From: Acidaminococcus fermentans_A
GTDB taxonomy: Bacteria > Bacillota > Negativicutes > Acidaminococcales > Acidaminococcaceae
Assembly (NCBI RefSeq): GCF_052216985.1
Contig: NZ_JBQOUY010000011.1
Span: 1-64,000 of the forward strand
Length of the DNA stretch: 64,000 nt
Direction of reading: 5' to 3'
The notes under the pieces are model-generated. The model made no database searches. It saw nothing but the letters and a program-made list of their open reading frames with translations, and had not been told where the DNA came from. A program made the translations under genes and the position numbers. Below are positions 6,772 to 14,130 of the stretch, piece by piece (the stretch's first letter is position 1; each line of letters begins with the position of its first letter).

Positions 6772-7695
6772 ATGCCAATCAAAATCGACAGCCACCTTTC
6801 CGCTAAGGAAAAACTGCGGGAAGAGAATATCATCACCATTGATAACGACCGGGCCATGACCCAGGACATCCGTCCTTTGAAAATCCTGATCCTGAACCTG
6901 ATGCCCTTGAAAAAGCCTACGGAACTGCAGCTGCTGCGCCTTTTGGGCAACTCTCCCCTGCAGCTGGAAATCGACTTCTGCCGGCCGGTGAGCCGGGTGG
7001 GGACCCATACGGATAATTCCTACCTGGAATCCGCCTATCTGGAATTCAGCGATGTCCAGGATCGGTATTACGATGGTCTCATCGTTACCGGGGCCCCTGT
7101 GGAAAAAATGGAATTCGAAGAGGTGGAATACTGGGGAGAAATCGAAGAATACCTGGAATGGGCCCGGACTCATGTGTATTCCGTGCTCCATTACTGTTGG
7201 GGCGCCCAGGCCGGCTTGTACTATTATTATGACGTACCAAAGATCATGTTCCCCCAGAAACTCTGTGGTATCTATCCCTATGGCCTGACTGTCCGGAACC
7301 ATCCGTTGCTCCGGGGCTTCGATGACCGCTATTTCATTCCTCAATCCCGGTATACCACGGTGGACGACGCCAAAGTGTACAGCACCTCGGATCTCCAGGT
7401 GCTCAGCCGCAGCGTGGAAAACGGCATCAACATCTGTGCTACAGCCGATCTGCGCCGGATCTTCGTCATGGGTCATTTCGAATACGATCGGATGACTCTG
7501 CGGGATGAATACGTCCGGGATCGGGAGAAAGGACTGGAACCGTCTCTGCCCAAACATTACTATCCCACCGACGATACCACCCAGGAACCTCTGTTCAAAT
7601 GGTGCAGCTATGCCCATCTGTTCTACCTGAACTGGCTGAACGTGGTGTACCAGGATACGCCTTATGACCTGCACAAGCTGACCAAGAGGGAGTAG
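6772..7695 (+). CDS. metA: Homoserine O-acyltransferase (predicted acetyl-CoA-dependent)
   Basis: The 307-residue enzyme catalyses O-acylation of homoserine, the first committed step of methionine synthesis. Catalytic residues fall at the standard numbers: Cys142 (HYCWGAQAG), His235 and Glu237 (MGHFEYD). Residue 111, in GAPVE, is Glu. In this family Glu111 goes with acetyl-CoA use and Gly111 with succinyl-CoA use, so an acetyltransferase is expected. I chose the ATG at 6772 because AAAGGAGTG lies 6 bases upstream; a longer in-frame reading runs back into the T-box. The stop codon overlaps the ribosome binding site of tadA. Confidence 0.94.
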   Translation: MPIKIDSHLSAKEKLREENIITIDNDRAMTQDIRPLKILILNLMPLKKPTELQLLRLLGNSPLQLEIDFCRPVSRVGTHTDNSYLESAYLEFSDVQDRYYDGLIVTGAPVEKMEFEEVEYWGEIEEYLEWARTHVYSVLHYCWGAQAGLYYYYDVPKIMFPQKLCGIYPYGLTVRNHPLLRGFDDRYFIPQSRYTTVDDAKVYSTSDLQVLSRSVENGINICATADLRRIFVMGHFEYDRMTLRDEYVRDREKGLEPSLPKHYYPTDDTTQEPLFKWCSYAHLFYLNWLNVVYQDTPYDLHKLTKRE

Positions 7696-7706
7696 GAGGG
7701 ATTAGG

Positions 7707-8186
7707 ATGGACCGGATCACAGGGAGCTGCCTAGCTGCGCGCTCAGATGTGCACTTCATGGAAATGGCTCTGGAAGAAGCCCGGCAGGCGGCCCGGGAAG
7801 GAGAAATCCCCGTGGGGGCCGTCTTGGTCCGGGAGGGGCAGGTGCTGGCCCAGGATCACAACCGCAGGGAACAGGACCGGGATGCCACGGCCCATGCAGA
7901 GATCCTGGTAATCCGGCAAGCCTGCCAGCTGCTCCAGCGCTGGCGGCTCAGTGATGTCACTCTGTATGTGACCTTGGAACCCTGTCCCATGTGCGCCGGA
8001 GCCATCTGGAATGCCCGCCTGGGACGGGTGGTATATGGGGCCTGGGACAGTGCAGCAGGGGCTTGCGGGTCCCAGTTCAACCTGCCGGCCCATGGGTCCC
8101 TGAATTTCCGGACGGAGGTCACGGCAGGGGTTCTGGAATCGGATTGCCGAAAAATTTTACAGGATTTTTTGAAAGCACGGCGCTAA
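7707..8186 (+). CDS. tadA: tRNA-specific adenosine deaminase
   Basis: The 159-residue zinc enzyme converts adenosine 34 of tRNA-Arg(ACG) to inosine. The deaminase motifs are H63-A-E65 and P92-C93-P-M-C96, giving the zinc ligands His63, Cys93 and Cys96 and the proton shuttle Glu65. The length matches the family, apart from about 15 extra residues at the N-terminus. The ATG is preceded by AGGAGG at 7 bases and follows metA by 11 bases, so it probably shares the T-box transcript. A tRNA-Ser gene follows with its own promoter. Confidence 0.93.
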   Translation: MDRITGSCLAARSDVHFMEMALEEARQAAREGEIPVGAVLVREGQVLAQDHNRREQDRDATAHAEILVIRQACQLLQRWRLSDVTLYVTLEPCPMCAGAIWNARLGRVVYGAWDSAAGACGSQFNLPAHGSLNFRTEVTAGVLESDCRKILQDFLKARR

Positions 8187-8198
8187 GTATGGTATAAT
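8169..8198 (+). promoter_or_regulatory. Promoter of tRNA-Ser(CGA)
   Basis: TTGAAA (8169-8174), an 18-base spacer and TATAAT (8193-8198, in a GGTATAATAA context) end 11 bases before the tRNA. The -35 lies inside the end of tadA. Confidence 0.65.
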
Positions 8199-8209
8199 AA
8201 AACTCTCAT

Positions 8210-8297
8210 GGATGGGTGTCCGAGTGGTCGAAGGTGCTTGACTCGAAATCAAGTGTACCGCAAGGTACCGAGGGTTCGAATCCCTCCCCATCCGCCA
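8210..8297 (+). tRNA. tRNA-Ser (anticodon CGA)
   Basis: The 88-base gene has acceptor arms GGATGGG and CCCATCC, discriminator G and an encoded CCA. The anticodon stem CTTGA/TCAAG encloses loop CTCGAAA, giving anticodon CGA. The long variable arm (GTACCGCAAGGTAC) and GGTTCGAATCC T-arm are typical of class II tRNA-Ser. Confidence 0.96.
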
Positions 8298-8302
8298 GCC
8301 AT

Positions 8303-8334
8303 GGGGGCTGCTGCGCATGCAGCAGCCCCTTTTT
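8303..8334 (+). terminator. Terminator after tRNA-Ser(CGA)
   Basis: GGGGCTGCTGC pairs with GCAGCAGCCCC (8304-8314 and 8319-8329), followed by T5. The stem resembles the GTTGC terminator family seen elsewhere in the window. Confidence 0.85.
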
Positions 8335-8382
8335 ACTATAAAAAATGCAGGGGCCATTGGCTCGCAAAGGAAGGAAAGAAGC

Positions 8383-9783
8383 ATGAAAACGTATCAACCC
8401 ATTACCGGGGAAGTCCTGGCTGAACTGCGCAGCATTGTAGGAGAGAAGTATGTCTGGACGGATCCGGAACATCTGGAACAATATAAAACCGACGAAGAGA
8501 CCGATCCCCGGAAGTTCCATCTGCCAGAAGCGGTGGTTTCCCCTGGCTCCACAGAAGAAATCGCTGAAATCCTGAAACTGGCCAACCGGGAACAGTTCCC
8601 GGTAACGCCTCGGAGCGGAGGGACCAGCGTGTCCGACGGAGCCATCCCCGTGTGTGGAGGACTGGTGCTCCTGATGGAACGGATGGATAAGATCCTCAAA
8701 GTGGATCCGGAGGGCATGTATCTGGTAGCCCAGGCTGGCGTCCGTACCCTGGATGTCCAGCGGGCCGCCAGGGAAAAGGGCCTTTTCTATGCCGGGGATC
8801 CCTGCAGTGCTGACAGCTGCCTGATCGGGGGCAACCTGGCTACCAATGCTGGCGGCGACAAGGCCGTACGCTATGGCACTACCCGGAGTCAGGTCCACGC
8901 TGTCGAAGTGGTGTTGCCCAACGGGCAGATCGCCCGCCTGGGGACCCGGTGCAAAAAGAACTCCACTGGTTACTGTCTGGATCAGCTGGTGATCGGCAGT
9001 GAAGGGACCCTGGGAATCATCACGGAAGTGACCTTGAAACTGCTGCCTCTGGCTCCCTATAAAGCCGATGTGCTGGCCATCTTCACTGATCAGGCCAAGG
9101 CTACGGGCATCGTACCTGTCCTGCTGCGGGAAGGGCTGGACCCCACCAGCGTAGAATTCATGGATAATGCCTTTGTCCGGTCTGCCAGCGACTATTCCCA
9201 GCTGAACCTAGGCCATTACGAGGATGGCTCCTATGTGATACTGACCTTGGAATGTTTTGACGAAGAGGAACTGGACAAAAAACTGCTCAAATTGGACGGA
9301 CTGTGCCGGAGCCATGGGGCAGCGGATGTGCGGGTGGCCGATGACCGGGTATGGACCCTGCGGAAGAATTGTCTGGAATCTACCCGGGTGCTGAGCAAAG
9401 TCATGACCAGCGATGATTTCGTGGTCCCTCTGGATAAAATCGCCCAGGCCATCGATGCCCTGTCCGCGGAAGCCAATAAATACCCCTTCCGAGTGTTCAC
9501 CCTGGCCCATGCAGGGGACGGGAATCTCCACTTCGCTATCTTGAAGGGAGAACTGTCCGATACGGAATGGGAACAGGCTCTGGGGGCTTTCCATGAAAAA
9601 GCCTATCAGTACATCTATGCCATGGGCGGGAAACTCAGCGGAGAACATGGTATCGGGGCCAAGAAAGTGGAGCAGCTGGCCCGGCTGGCGGATCCGGGAG
9701 AGCTGTATATGATGGAAACCATCAAAAAGGCTCTGGATCCGCTGGATATCCTGAATCCCGGAAAGGTATTGGAAGTGTACTAA
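8383..9783 (+). CDS. FAD-binding oxidoreductase, GlcD/D-lactate dehydrogenase family
   Basis: The 466-residue flavoprotein has the PCMH-type FAD domain (PRSGGTSVSDGAIP near residue 80; GGNLATNAGGDKAVRYG near 150) and the C-terminal FAD-oxidase domain ending with GEHGIGAKK. Relatives oxidise D-2-hydroxy acids such as glycolate, D-lactate or D-2-hydroxyglutarate and pass electrons to quinone or electron-transfer flavoprotein. In a glutamate fermenter, D-2-hydroxyglutarate or D-lactate would be plausible, but the substrate is not determined. I chose the ATG at 8383 because AAAGGAAGGA precedes it. No glcE/F or etf genes are adjacent. Confidence 0.86.
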   Translation: MKTYQPITGEVLAELRSIVGEKYVWTDPEHLEQYKTDEETDPRKFHLPEAVVSPGSTEEIAEILKLANREQFPVTPRSGGTSVSDGAIPVCGGLVLLMERMDKILKVDPEGMYLVAQAGVRTLDVQRAAREKGLFYAGDPCSADSCLIGGNLATNAGGDKAVRYGTTRSQVHAVEVVLPNGQIARLGTRCKKNSTGYCLDQLVIGSEGTLGIITEVTLKLLPLAPYKADVLAIFTDQAKATGIVPVLLREGLDPTSVEFMDNAFVRSASDYSQLNLGHYEDGSYVILTLECFDEEELDKKLLKLDGLCRSHGAADVRVADDRVWTLRKNCLESTRVLSKVMTSDDFVVPLDKIAQAIDALSAEANKYPFRVFTLAHAGDGNLHFAILKGELSDTEWEQALGAFHEKAYQYIYAMGGKLSGEHGIGAKKVEQLARLADPGELYMMETIKKALDPLDILNPGKVLEVY

Positions 9784-9787
9784 AAAA

Positions 9788-9813
9788 GGGGGTGTGAAAG
9801 AATTCACACCCCC
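9788..9813 (-). terminator. GTGTGA-type hairpin, terminates leftward transcription
   Basis: GGGGGTGTGAA (9788-9798) pairs perfectly with TTCACACCCCC (9803-9813). The T-run lies on the minus strand (A-run 9782-9787 on the plus strand), so it stops transcription coming from the SRP RNA side. It is part of the 154-bp repeat. Confidence 0.7.
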
Positions 9814-9941
9814 AGTCACGGGCCGCGAGTCACGGGTCACGAGCTTGGAAGTTCAACCCGGTTGTTCCTTTTCTATAGAATGATAAGGGAAAATCGAATG
9901 AAATTTGGAAAACCGGATCTTTGGGCTGTAGCAACAAGCCC
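9788..9941 (-). repeat. 154-bp dispersed element, copy 1
   Basis: Read on the minus strand it starts GGGCTTGTTG, contains CCTTATCATTCTATAGAAAA, then a CG-rich tract of GTGAC/GCGAG words, and ends in the GTGTGA hairpin. Copy 2 at 54778-54931 has the same order and exactly the same length. In the two core parts I compared by eye, the segments match at about 39 of 53 and 26 of 27 positions with no gaps. The two copies are in opposite orientation. It could be an RNA gene family or a non-autonomous element; no function is known to me. Confidence 0.75.
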
Positions 9942-9960
9942 GCGACTCACGGCCCGCGAC

Positions 9961-9996
9961 AAAAAAAGACTGTTGCGCGGGCAACAGTCTTTTTTC
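9961..9996. terminator. Bidirectional GTTGC-type terminator after SRP RNA
   Basis: GACTGTTGC and GCAACAGTC form the stem, with an A-run on the left and a T-run on the right. On the minus strand it directly follows the SRP RNA. Confidence 0.8.
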
Positions 9997-10005
9997 TTTA
10001 TTTTC

Positions 10006-10130
10006 CCGGCGGGCTGCAGGGGCAGGCACCCCTGCGGCACATGGGGGTATCTGCTTATTGCTGCTTCCTTCCGGACCTGACAAGATTCACAGGCCTCCAT
10101 TGCGCAGGACCCACTCCTGCAGTCCGCCGG
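10006..10130 (-). ncRNA. ffs: Signal recognition particle RNA (4.5S, small bacterial type)
   Basis: On the minus strand the invariant domain IV sequence GTCAGGTCCGGAAGGAAGCA is present, with the GGAA tetraloop. The 5' arm GGCGGACTGCAGG pairs with the 3' arm CCTGCAGCCCGCC to close one long hairpin. At about 125 bases it lacks the Alu domain of the long Bacillus-type RNA. It lies 38 bases downstream of tRNA-Ser(GGA) and probably shares its promoter; a terminator follows. The ends are set by pairing and may be off by a few bases. Confidence 0.93.
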
Positions 10131-10168
10131 AAAAATAAAAGCCGCACGACGCAGCTGATTGGATAAAA

Positions 10169-10259
10169 TGGCGGAGAGTGAGGGATTCGAACCCTCGATA
10201 CGGTTACCCCGTATACACGCTTTCCAGGCGTGCTCCTTCAACCACTCGGACAACTCTCC
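10169..10259 (-). tRNA. tRNA-Ser (anticodon GGA)
   Basis: On the minus strand acceptor GGAGAGT pairs with ACTCTCC, followed by discriminator G and an encoded CCA. The anticodon stem CACGC/GCGTG encloses CTGGAAA, giving anticodon GGA. A long variable arm and GGTTCGAATCC confirm the class II serine type. Confidence 0.96.
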
Positions 10260-10324
10260 AGGTTGAATTGCTGATGTACAGCTATTCAGTTTGTACAGCC
10301 GTCTGAACGACAACCGCGAGTAAC

Positions 10325-10353
10325 AGTATATCGAATTTACAATCTGTTGTCAA
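10325..10353 (-). promoter_or_regulatory. Strong promoter of tRNA-Ser(GGA)-ffs
   Basis: On the minus strand a perfect TTGACA (10353-10348) and TATACT (10330-10325) are 17 bases apart. The leader to the tRNA would be about 60 bases. Confidence 0.75.
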
Positions 10354-10383
10354 GATGTTTTTTGGGAGATTTTCAGAATCTAG

Positions 10384-10413
10384 TTGAAGTCCCAGCCAAA
10401 AACAAGGTATAAT
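10384..10413 (+). promoter_or_regulatory. Promoter of the dnaX operon
   Basis: TTGAAG (10384-10389), an 18-base spacer and GG-TATAAT (10408-10413). It is divergent from the tRNA-Ser(GGA) promoter, with the two -35 regions about 30 bases apart. Confidence 0.6.
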
Positions 10414-10445
10414 AGCAAAGGATCAAAACAGAAAGGATGGGAAAG

Positions 10446-12431
10446 ATGGCTTACGTTGCATTATACCGTACCTGGCGTCCCCAGGATTTCGATGATCTGG
10501 TGGGACAGGCTCCCATCAAGAAAGCCCTGACCAATGCCCTGGAAACAGGGAGGATTTCCCATGCTTATCTGTTTGCCGGCCCGCGGGGCACCGGAAAGAC
10601 CAGTACGGCGCGGATCCTGGCAAAAGCCCTGAACTGTGAGAAGGGGCCTACACCCCATCCCTGCAACCAGTGTGAGAACTGCCGGGAAATCACGGAGGGG
10701 ACATCAGGCGATGTCATCGAAATCGATGCGGCCTCCAACCGGGGTATCGATGAGATCCGGAAGATCCGGGAACAAGTCTATTTTGCGCCGGTTTCCAGCC
10801 GGTACAAAGTGTACATCATCGATGAAGTCCATATGATCACCACCGATGCTTTCAATGCCCTGCTGAAGACCCTGGAAGAGCCCCCGGAACATGTGGTATT
10901 CATCCTGGCTACCACGGAGCCCCAGAAGATCCTCAATACCATCCTGTCCCGGTGCCAGCGGTTCGATTTCCGCCGGGCTACGGTGGATGAGATCGCGGCT
11001 CATTTGGCCAAAGTGGCCGAGGGCAGCCATATCCAGGCGGAACCGGAAGCCCTGCGCCTGATGGCCATCCAGGCAGACGGAGGACTGCGGGATGCCCTGA
11101 GCCTTTTGGACCAGTGCAGCATCATGGCCGATCGGGTGACGGAAGAGACGGTCCGCCAGGTCCTGGGCCTGGTAGGGCGGGAAAAGCTCCGGGAATTGAT
11201 CATCCGGATCGGCCATAAGGACTTGGCCGGCGCCTTGGATACGCTGGGGCAGCTCTTGGAACAGGGAAAGGAAACGGAGCAGATCTTGGGGGAAATGATG
11301 GAATACTTCCGTGCCCTGCTGCTGTTCCAGGCAGACCGGGAATACCAGGAAATCTATCTGACGGATACCCGGGAAGCCTTGGAACAGACGGCGTCCCTTT
11401 TTACTTCCAGCCAAATCATCGCTGCTGTGGAGCGGCTCCATGAAGCCGTGAAAGAAAGCAAGTATTCCCTGCGGAAAAAGATCGTGGGAGAACTGTGTCT
11501 GTTCGATCTGTGTCAGAATCGAGGGAATACCGAAGCAGCTCTCCTGGCTCGGATCGACAGCCTGGAAAAACAGGTGGCGGCTTTGGAACAGGGAGGGCTT
11601 CCAGTGGCGCCGGCAGTCCGTCAAGCTGTCCCCGTCCAATCCGCTCCGGCTCCTATGGCCGTCCAGCCGGCGCCAGCAGCACGCTCTGCTTCTCCGGTTC
11701 GCCGGGAACCTGTCCCGGCTGCTGCGCAGCAGTCCAAGGATCCACGGGCTGCCTTTGCCCGGATGGCGGCTGCAGTCCGAAAGGAAGAAAAAAGGCCCAG
11801 CCAGCCGGCTGCTCCGGCGGCAGGGGTTCCGGCTTCCCGCCCGGCTCCGGTCTCCCGCCCCGGACTGGCAGCCACTGGACCCGATACTGGCCAGGGACCC
11901 TGCTTCGACGGCAGTGGCCGGGCTTTGGGAGAACAGCTCTGGCAGCAGGTGCTCCAGGGCTTGAAGCGGCGGCGGAAACGGACCTTCTTGGTCTATGCAG
12001 AAATGGCTCGGGTGGCCGATTATCAGGACCGGGAACTGCTCCTGGCGGTCAATTCTTCCTTCGAAAAGGAAAGATTGGAGGACTCGGCTTTCAAGACACT
12101 GATCCAAGACATCCTGAAAGAAACTACGGGAGAGGCTGTCCGGCTCCAGGTGGTTCAGCAGGAGGGGGAAATCTCTCTGCATAAACCCAGGGAAAAGGCT
12201 CCTGCTCCTGCAGAGACGGTATCGTATCCGACAGCTTCTCCGGAAGAGAGCATCCCCTTGCCCTCCGAACCGCCGGTCGAAGCGGAACCTCCCCTGGCAT
12301 CGGGCAGCCAGGAACCCCAGATAGCAGCTACAGCAGCCGATCCCACCCCACAGCCTGTAAAGAAAAGGGAACTCCCTGAAGGCGTGAAAAAAGCCATGCA
12401 GGTCTTTGGCGGTGAAGTCTATAAAGAGTAA
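10446..12431 (+). CDS. dnaX: DNA polymerase III subunits gamma/tau
   Basis: The 661-residue clamp-loader ATPase opens with YRTWRPQDFDDLVGQ. Walker A is GPRGTGKTST with Lys51 and Thr52. The zinc module cysteines are 64, 73, 76 and 79. IIDEVHM is the Walker B and SRCQRF carries the sensor arginine region. Residues after about 365 form the tau-specific part, with an Ala/Pro-rich linker and a C-terminal domain. I chose the ATG at 10446 because GAAAGGA is 8 bases upstream; an ATG three codons earlier overlaps that site. It heads a unit with ybaB and recR, the common bacterial order. Confidence 0.95.
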   Translation: MAYVALYRTWRPQDFDDLVGQAPIKKALTNALETGRISHAYLFAGPRGTGKTSTARILAKALNCEKGPTPHPCNQCENCREITEGTSGDVIEIDAASNRGIDEIRKIREQVYFAPVSSRYKVYIIDEVHMITTDAFNALLKTLEEPPEHVVFILATTEPQKILNTILSRCQRFDFRRATVDEIAAHLAKVAEGSHIQAEPEALRLMAIQADGGLRDALSLLDQCSIMADRVTEETVRQVLGLVGREKLRELIIRIGHKDLAGALDTLGQLLEQGKETEQILGEMMEYFRALLLFQADREYQEIYLTDTREALEQTASLFTSSQIIAAVERLHEAVKESKYSLRKKIVGELCLFDLCQNRGNTEAALLARIDSLEKQVAALEQGGLPVAPAVRQAVPVQSAPAPMAVQPAPAARSASPVRREPVPAAAQQSKDPRAAFARMAAAVRKEEKRPSQPAAPAAGVPASRPAPVSRPGLAATGPDTGQGPCFDGSGRALGEQLWQQVLQGLKRRRKRTFLVYAEMARVADYQDRELLLAVNSSFEKERLEDSAFKTLIQDILKETTGEAVRLQVVQQEGEISLHKPREKAPAPAETVSYPTASPEESIPLPSEPPVEAEPPLASGSQEPQIAATAADPTPQPVKKRELPEGVKKAMQVFGGEVYKE

Positions 12432-12465
12432 GAAAAAACGATAGGAACTATGAGGAGGAAACAGA

Positions 12466-12798
12466 ATGTTTAAAGGTGGAATGGCTATGAACGGCATGCA
12501 GGGCATGTTGAAAAAAGTCCAGAAGATGCAGAGCGAGATGACGAAACTCCAGGAAGAACTGAAAGAACGGGAAGTGGAAGGTACTGCCGGCGGAGAGGCT
12601 GTCAAAGCCGTGGTCAACGGGAACAAGAACCTGGTCAGTCTGACCCTGTCCCCGGACGCCGTGGATCCAGAAGATGTGGAAATGCTCCAAGACCTGATCG
12701 TCACGGCTGTCAATGATGCCATGAAAAAAGTAGATGAAATGACGGAAAAAGAACTGGGCAAAGTCACCGGAGGACTGAAACTGCCCGGGATGTTCTAA
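12466..12798 (+). CDS. Nucleoid-associated protein, YbaB/EbfC family
   Basis: The 110-residue protein has an N-terminal Gly/Met-rich start, a coiled-coil helix (KKVQKMQSEMTKLQEELKE) and the conserved KAVVNGNKNLVSLTLSPDAV strand region. Family members form dimers that bind DNA and are encoded between dnaX and recR, as here. A GAGGAAA Shine-Dalgarno precedes the ATG, and recR follows after 15 bases. The exact function is not known in this lineage. Confidence 0.92.
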   Translation: MFKGGMAMNGMQGMLKKVQKMQSEMTKLQEELKEREVEGTAGGEAVKAVVNGNKNLVSLTLSPDAVDPEDVEMLQDLIVTAVNDAMKKVDEMTEKELGKVTGGLKLPGMF

Positions 12799-12813
12799 AG
12801 GACGGTTCCGGGC

Positions 12814-13410
12814 ATGCGGATGGTAAAACCTCTGGCACGGCTCCATGAACTGCTGCGGAAACTGCCGGGAATCGGTTCCAAATCGGCCCTCCGTCTGGCC
12901 TATCATGTGCTGGATATGAAGCGGGAAGATGTGGAAGCCCTGGCTCATGCCCTGCTGGATGTGAAGGACCATGTCCATCTCTGCCACCAGTGTTTCGACT
13001 TGTGCGAAGGGGATCTGTGCGAAATCTGTCAGGACAAGGAAAGGGACCGGAGCCTGGTGTGCGTGGTGGAACAGCCTCAGGATGTAGCGGCCATGGAACG
13101 GACCCGGGGGTACCAGGGCCTGTACCATGTGCTCCATGGGGTCCTGTCTCCTTTGGATGGCGTGGGACCGGATCAGCTGAAGATCCGGGAGCTGCTGCTC
13201 CGGCTCCAGAAGGGCGATGTAAAGGAAGTCATCATTGCCACCAATTCTGATGTGGAAGGAGAGGCTACGGCCAATTATCTGGCGGGGCTGATCCGTCCTA
13301 CGGGAATCACAGTGAGCCGGATCGCTCACGGACTTCCGGTGGGCGGCGATTTGGAGTACGCTGACGAACTGACCTTGTACAAGGCTCTGGAGAACCGGCG
13401 GGAAATCTAA
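12814..13410 (+). CDS. recR: Recombination mediator protein RecR
   Basis: The 198-residue protein acts with RecO/RecF to load RecA on gapped DNA. It has an N-terminal helix-hairpin-helix (LRKLPGIGSKSALRLAYHVL), a zinc finger with four cysteines (CHQCFDLCEGDLCEIC) and a Toprim domain (CVVEQPQDV, ATNSDVEGEATANYL). Length matches the family. It is the third gene of the dnaX unit. Confidence 0.95.
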   Translation: MRMVKPLARLHELLRKLPGIGSKSALRLAYHVLDMKREDVEALAHALLDVKDHVHLCHQCFDLCEGDLCEICQDKERDRSLVCVVEQPQDVAAMERTRGYQGLYHVLHGVLSPLDGVGPDQLKIRELLLRLQKGDVKEVIIATNSDVEGEATANYLAGLIRPTGITVSRIAHGLPVGGDLEYADELTLYKALENRREI

Positions 13411-13462
13411 TCCTTCCAAGGCAGCCGCAAGACGGCAAATTCTGGAAAGGCGGTCGAATATC

Positions 13463-13708
13463 ATGGAAATATGGCTGGCAGGAGGGGCAGCACTGGTTGT
13501 CCTGTTCCTGGTCATCAATATGTTTTCTCTTTCCCTGAAGCTGTTGTGGAACGGTATCTGCGGGGTGGTCCTGCTGTGGATGTTCAACCTGCTGGGTGGA
13601 ATCTTCGGCATTACGATCCCCATCCATTTCATCTCCGCTCTGGTGGCCGGCTTTTTTGGCGTCCCTGGGGTGGTGCTGATGCTGCTCTACCAGCTGATGG
13701 GGCACTGA
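13463..13708 (+). CDS. BofA-family (pro-sigma-K processing inhibitor-like) membrane protein
   Basis: The 81-residue protein has three hydrophobic segments. The C-terminal part (IPIHFISALVAGFFGVPGVVLMLL) matches the BofA family signature of a short helix followed by FGVPG. In Bacillus, BofA restrains the SpoIVFB protease; the role in a probably non-sporulating Negativicute is unknown. It follows recR as it does in many Bacillota, and gtrA starts 2 bases after its stop. Confidence 0.83.
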   Translation: MEIWLAGGAALVVLFLVINMFSLSLKLLWNGICGVVLLWMFNLLGGIFGITIPIHFISALVAGFFGVPGVVLMLLYQLMGH

Positions 13709-13709
13709 A

Positions 13710-14108
13710 ATGCTGCAAAAATCAAAGAATGAAAAGATCCGTGTCCTCTGTTATCTATGCATCGGGGGCACGGCTGCTTTGTTTGAGTGGGGACTGGTCT
13801 ATCTGTTCAACCGCTGCTGGGGGTGGAACTATCTCCTGGCAACAGCAGCGGCCTATCTCTGCTCTACAGTATGTCACTATGTGGCTACGAATATCTGGGT
13901 CTTTACCAGCGGAGTGCGGTACAGCAAAAGCAAGGAATTCTCATTGGTCCTGGTGGTTTCTACCCTGGGGCTGGTATTTAATGTGCTGCTGATGCGGATC
14001 TTTGTGGGAGGGCTGGGCTTCCCGGTGATGGAGTCAAAGGTGGCAGCTTCAGCGCTGGTGACCATTTGGAACTATTTTTCCAGGAAGAAATGGATTTATG
14101 CTAAATAA
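13710..14108 (+). CDS. GtrA-like membrane protein
   Basis: The 132-residue protein has four membrane helices and the GtrA-family pattern (YLCIGGTAALFEWGLVYL; NYFSRKKWIY at the C-terminus). GtrA-like proteins are associated with transfer of lipid-linked sugars across the membrane. The following lipid-kinase and alkaline-phosphatase-type transferase genes are consistent with an envelope-glycan task, but no glycosyltransferase is adjacent. Confidence 0.85.
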   Translation: MLQKSKNEKIRVLCYLCIGGTAALFEWGLVYLFNRCWGWNYLLATAAAYLCSTVCHYVATNIWVFTSGVRYSKSKEFSLVLVVSTLGLVFNVLLMRIFVGGLGFPVMESKVAASALVTIWNYFSRKKWIYAK

Positions 14109-14130
14109 AAGGAAATCATAGGAGATCATC

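Noticed and set aside
9862..10313. Short frames across the repeat, SRP RNA and tRNA region
   Set aside because: They run through structural RNA genes. The similar peptides encoded opposite the two 154-bp copies are best explained by DNA similarity of the repeats, and the first copy's frame starts at TTG without a ribosome binding site.
10704..12767. Long antisense open frame of 687 codons opposite dnaX and ybaB
   Set aside because: GC-rich codon use in the true genes leaves reading frames open on the other strand. The translation is rich in Ser, Phe, Arg and Gly, with no domain and no start signal.
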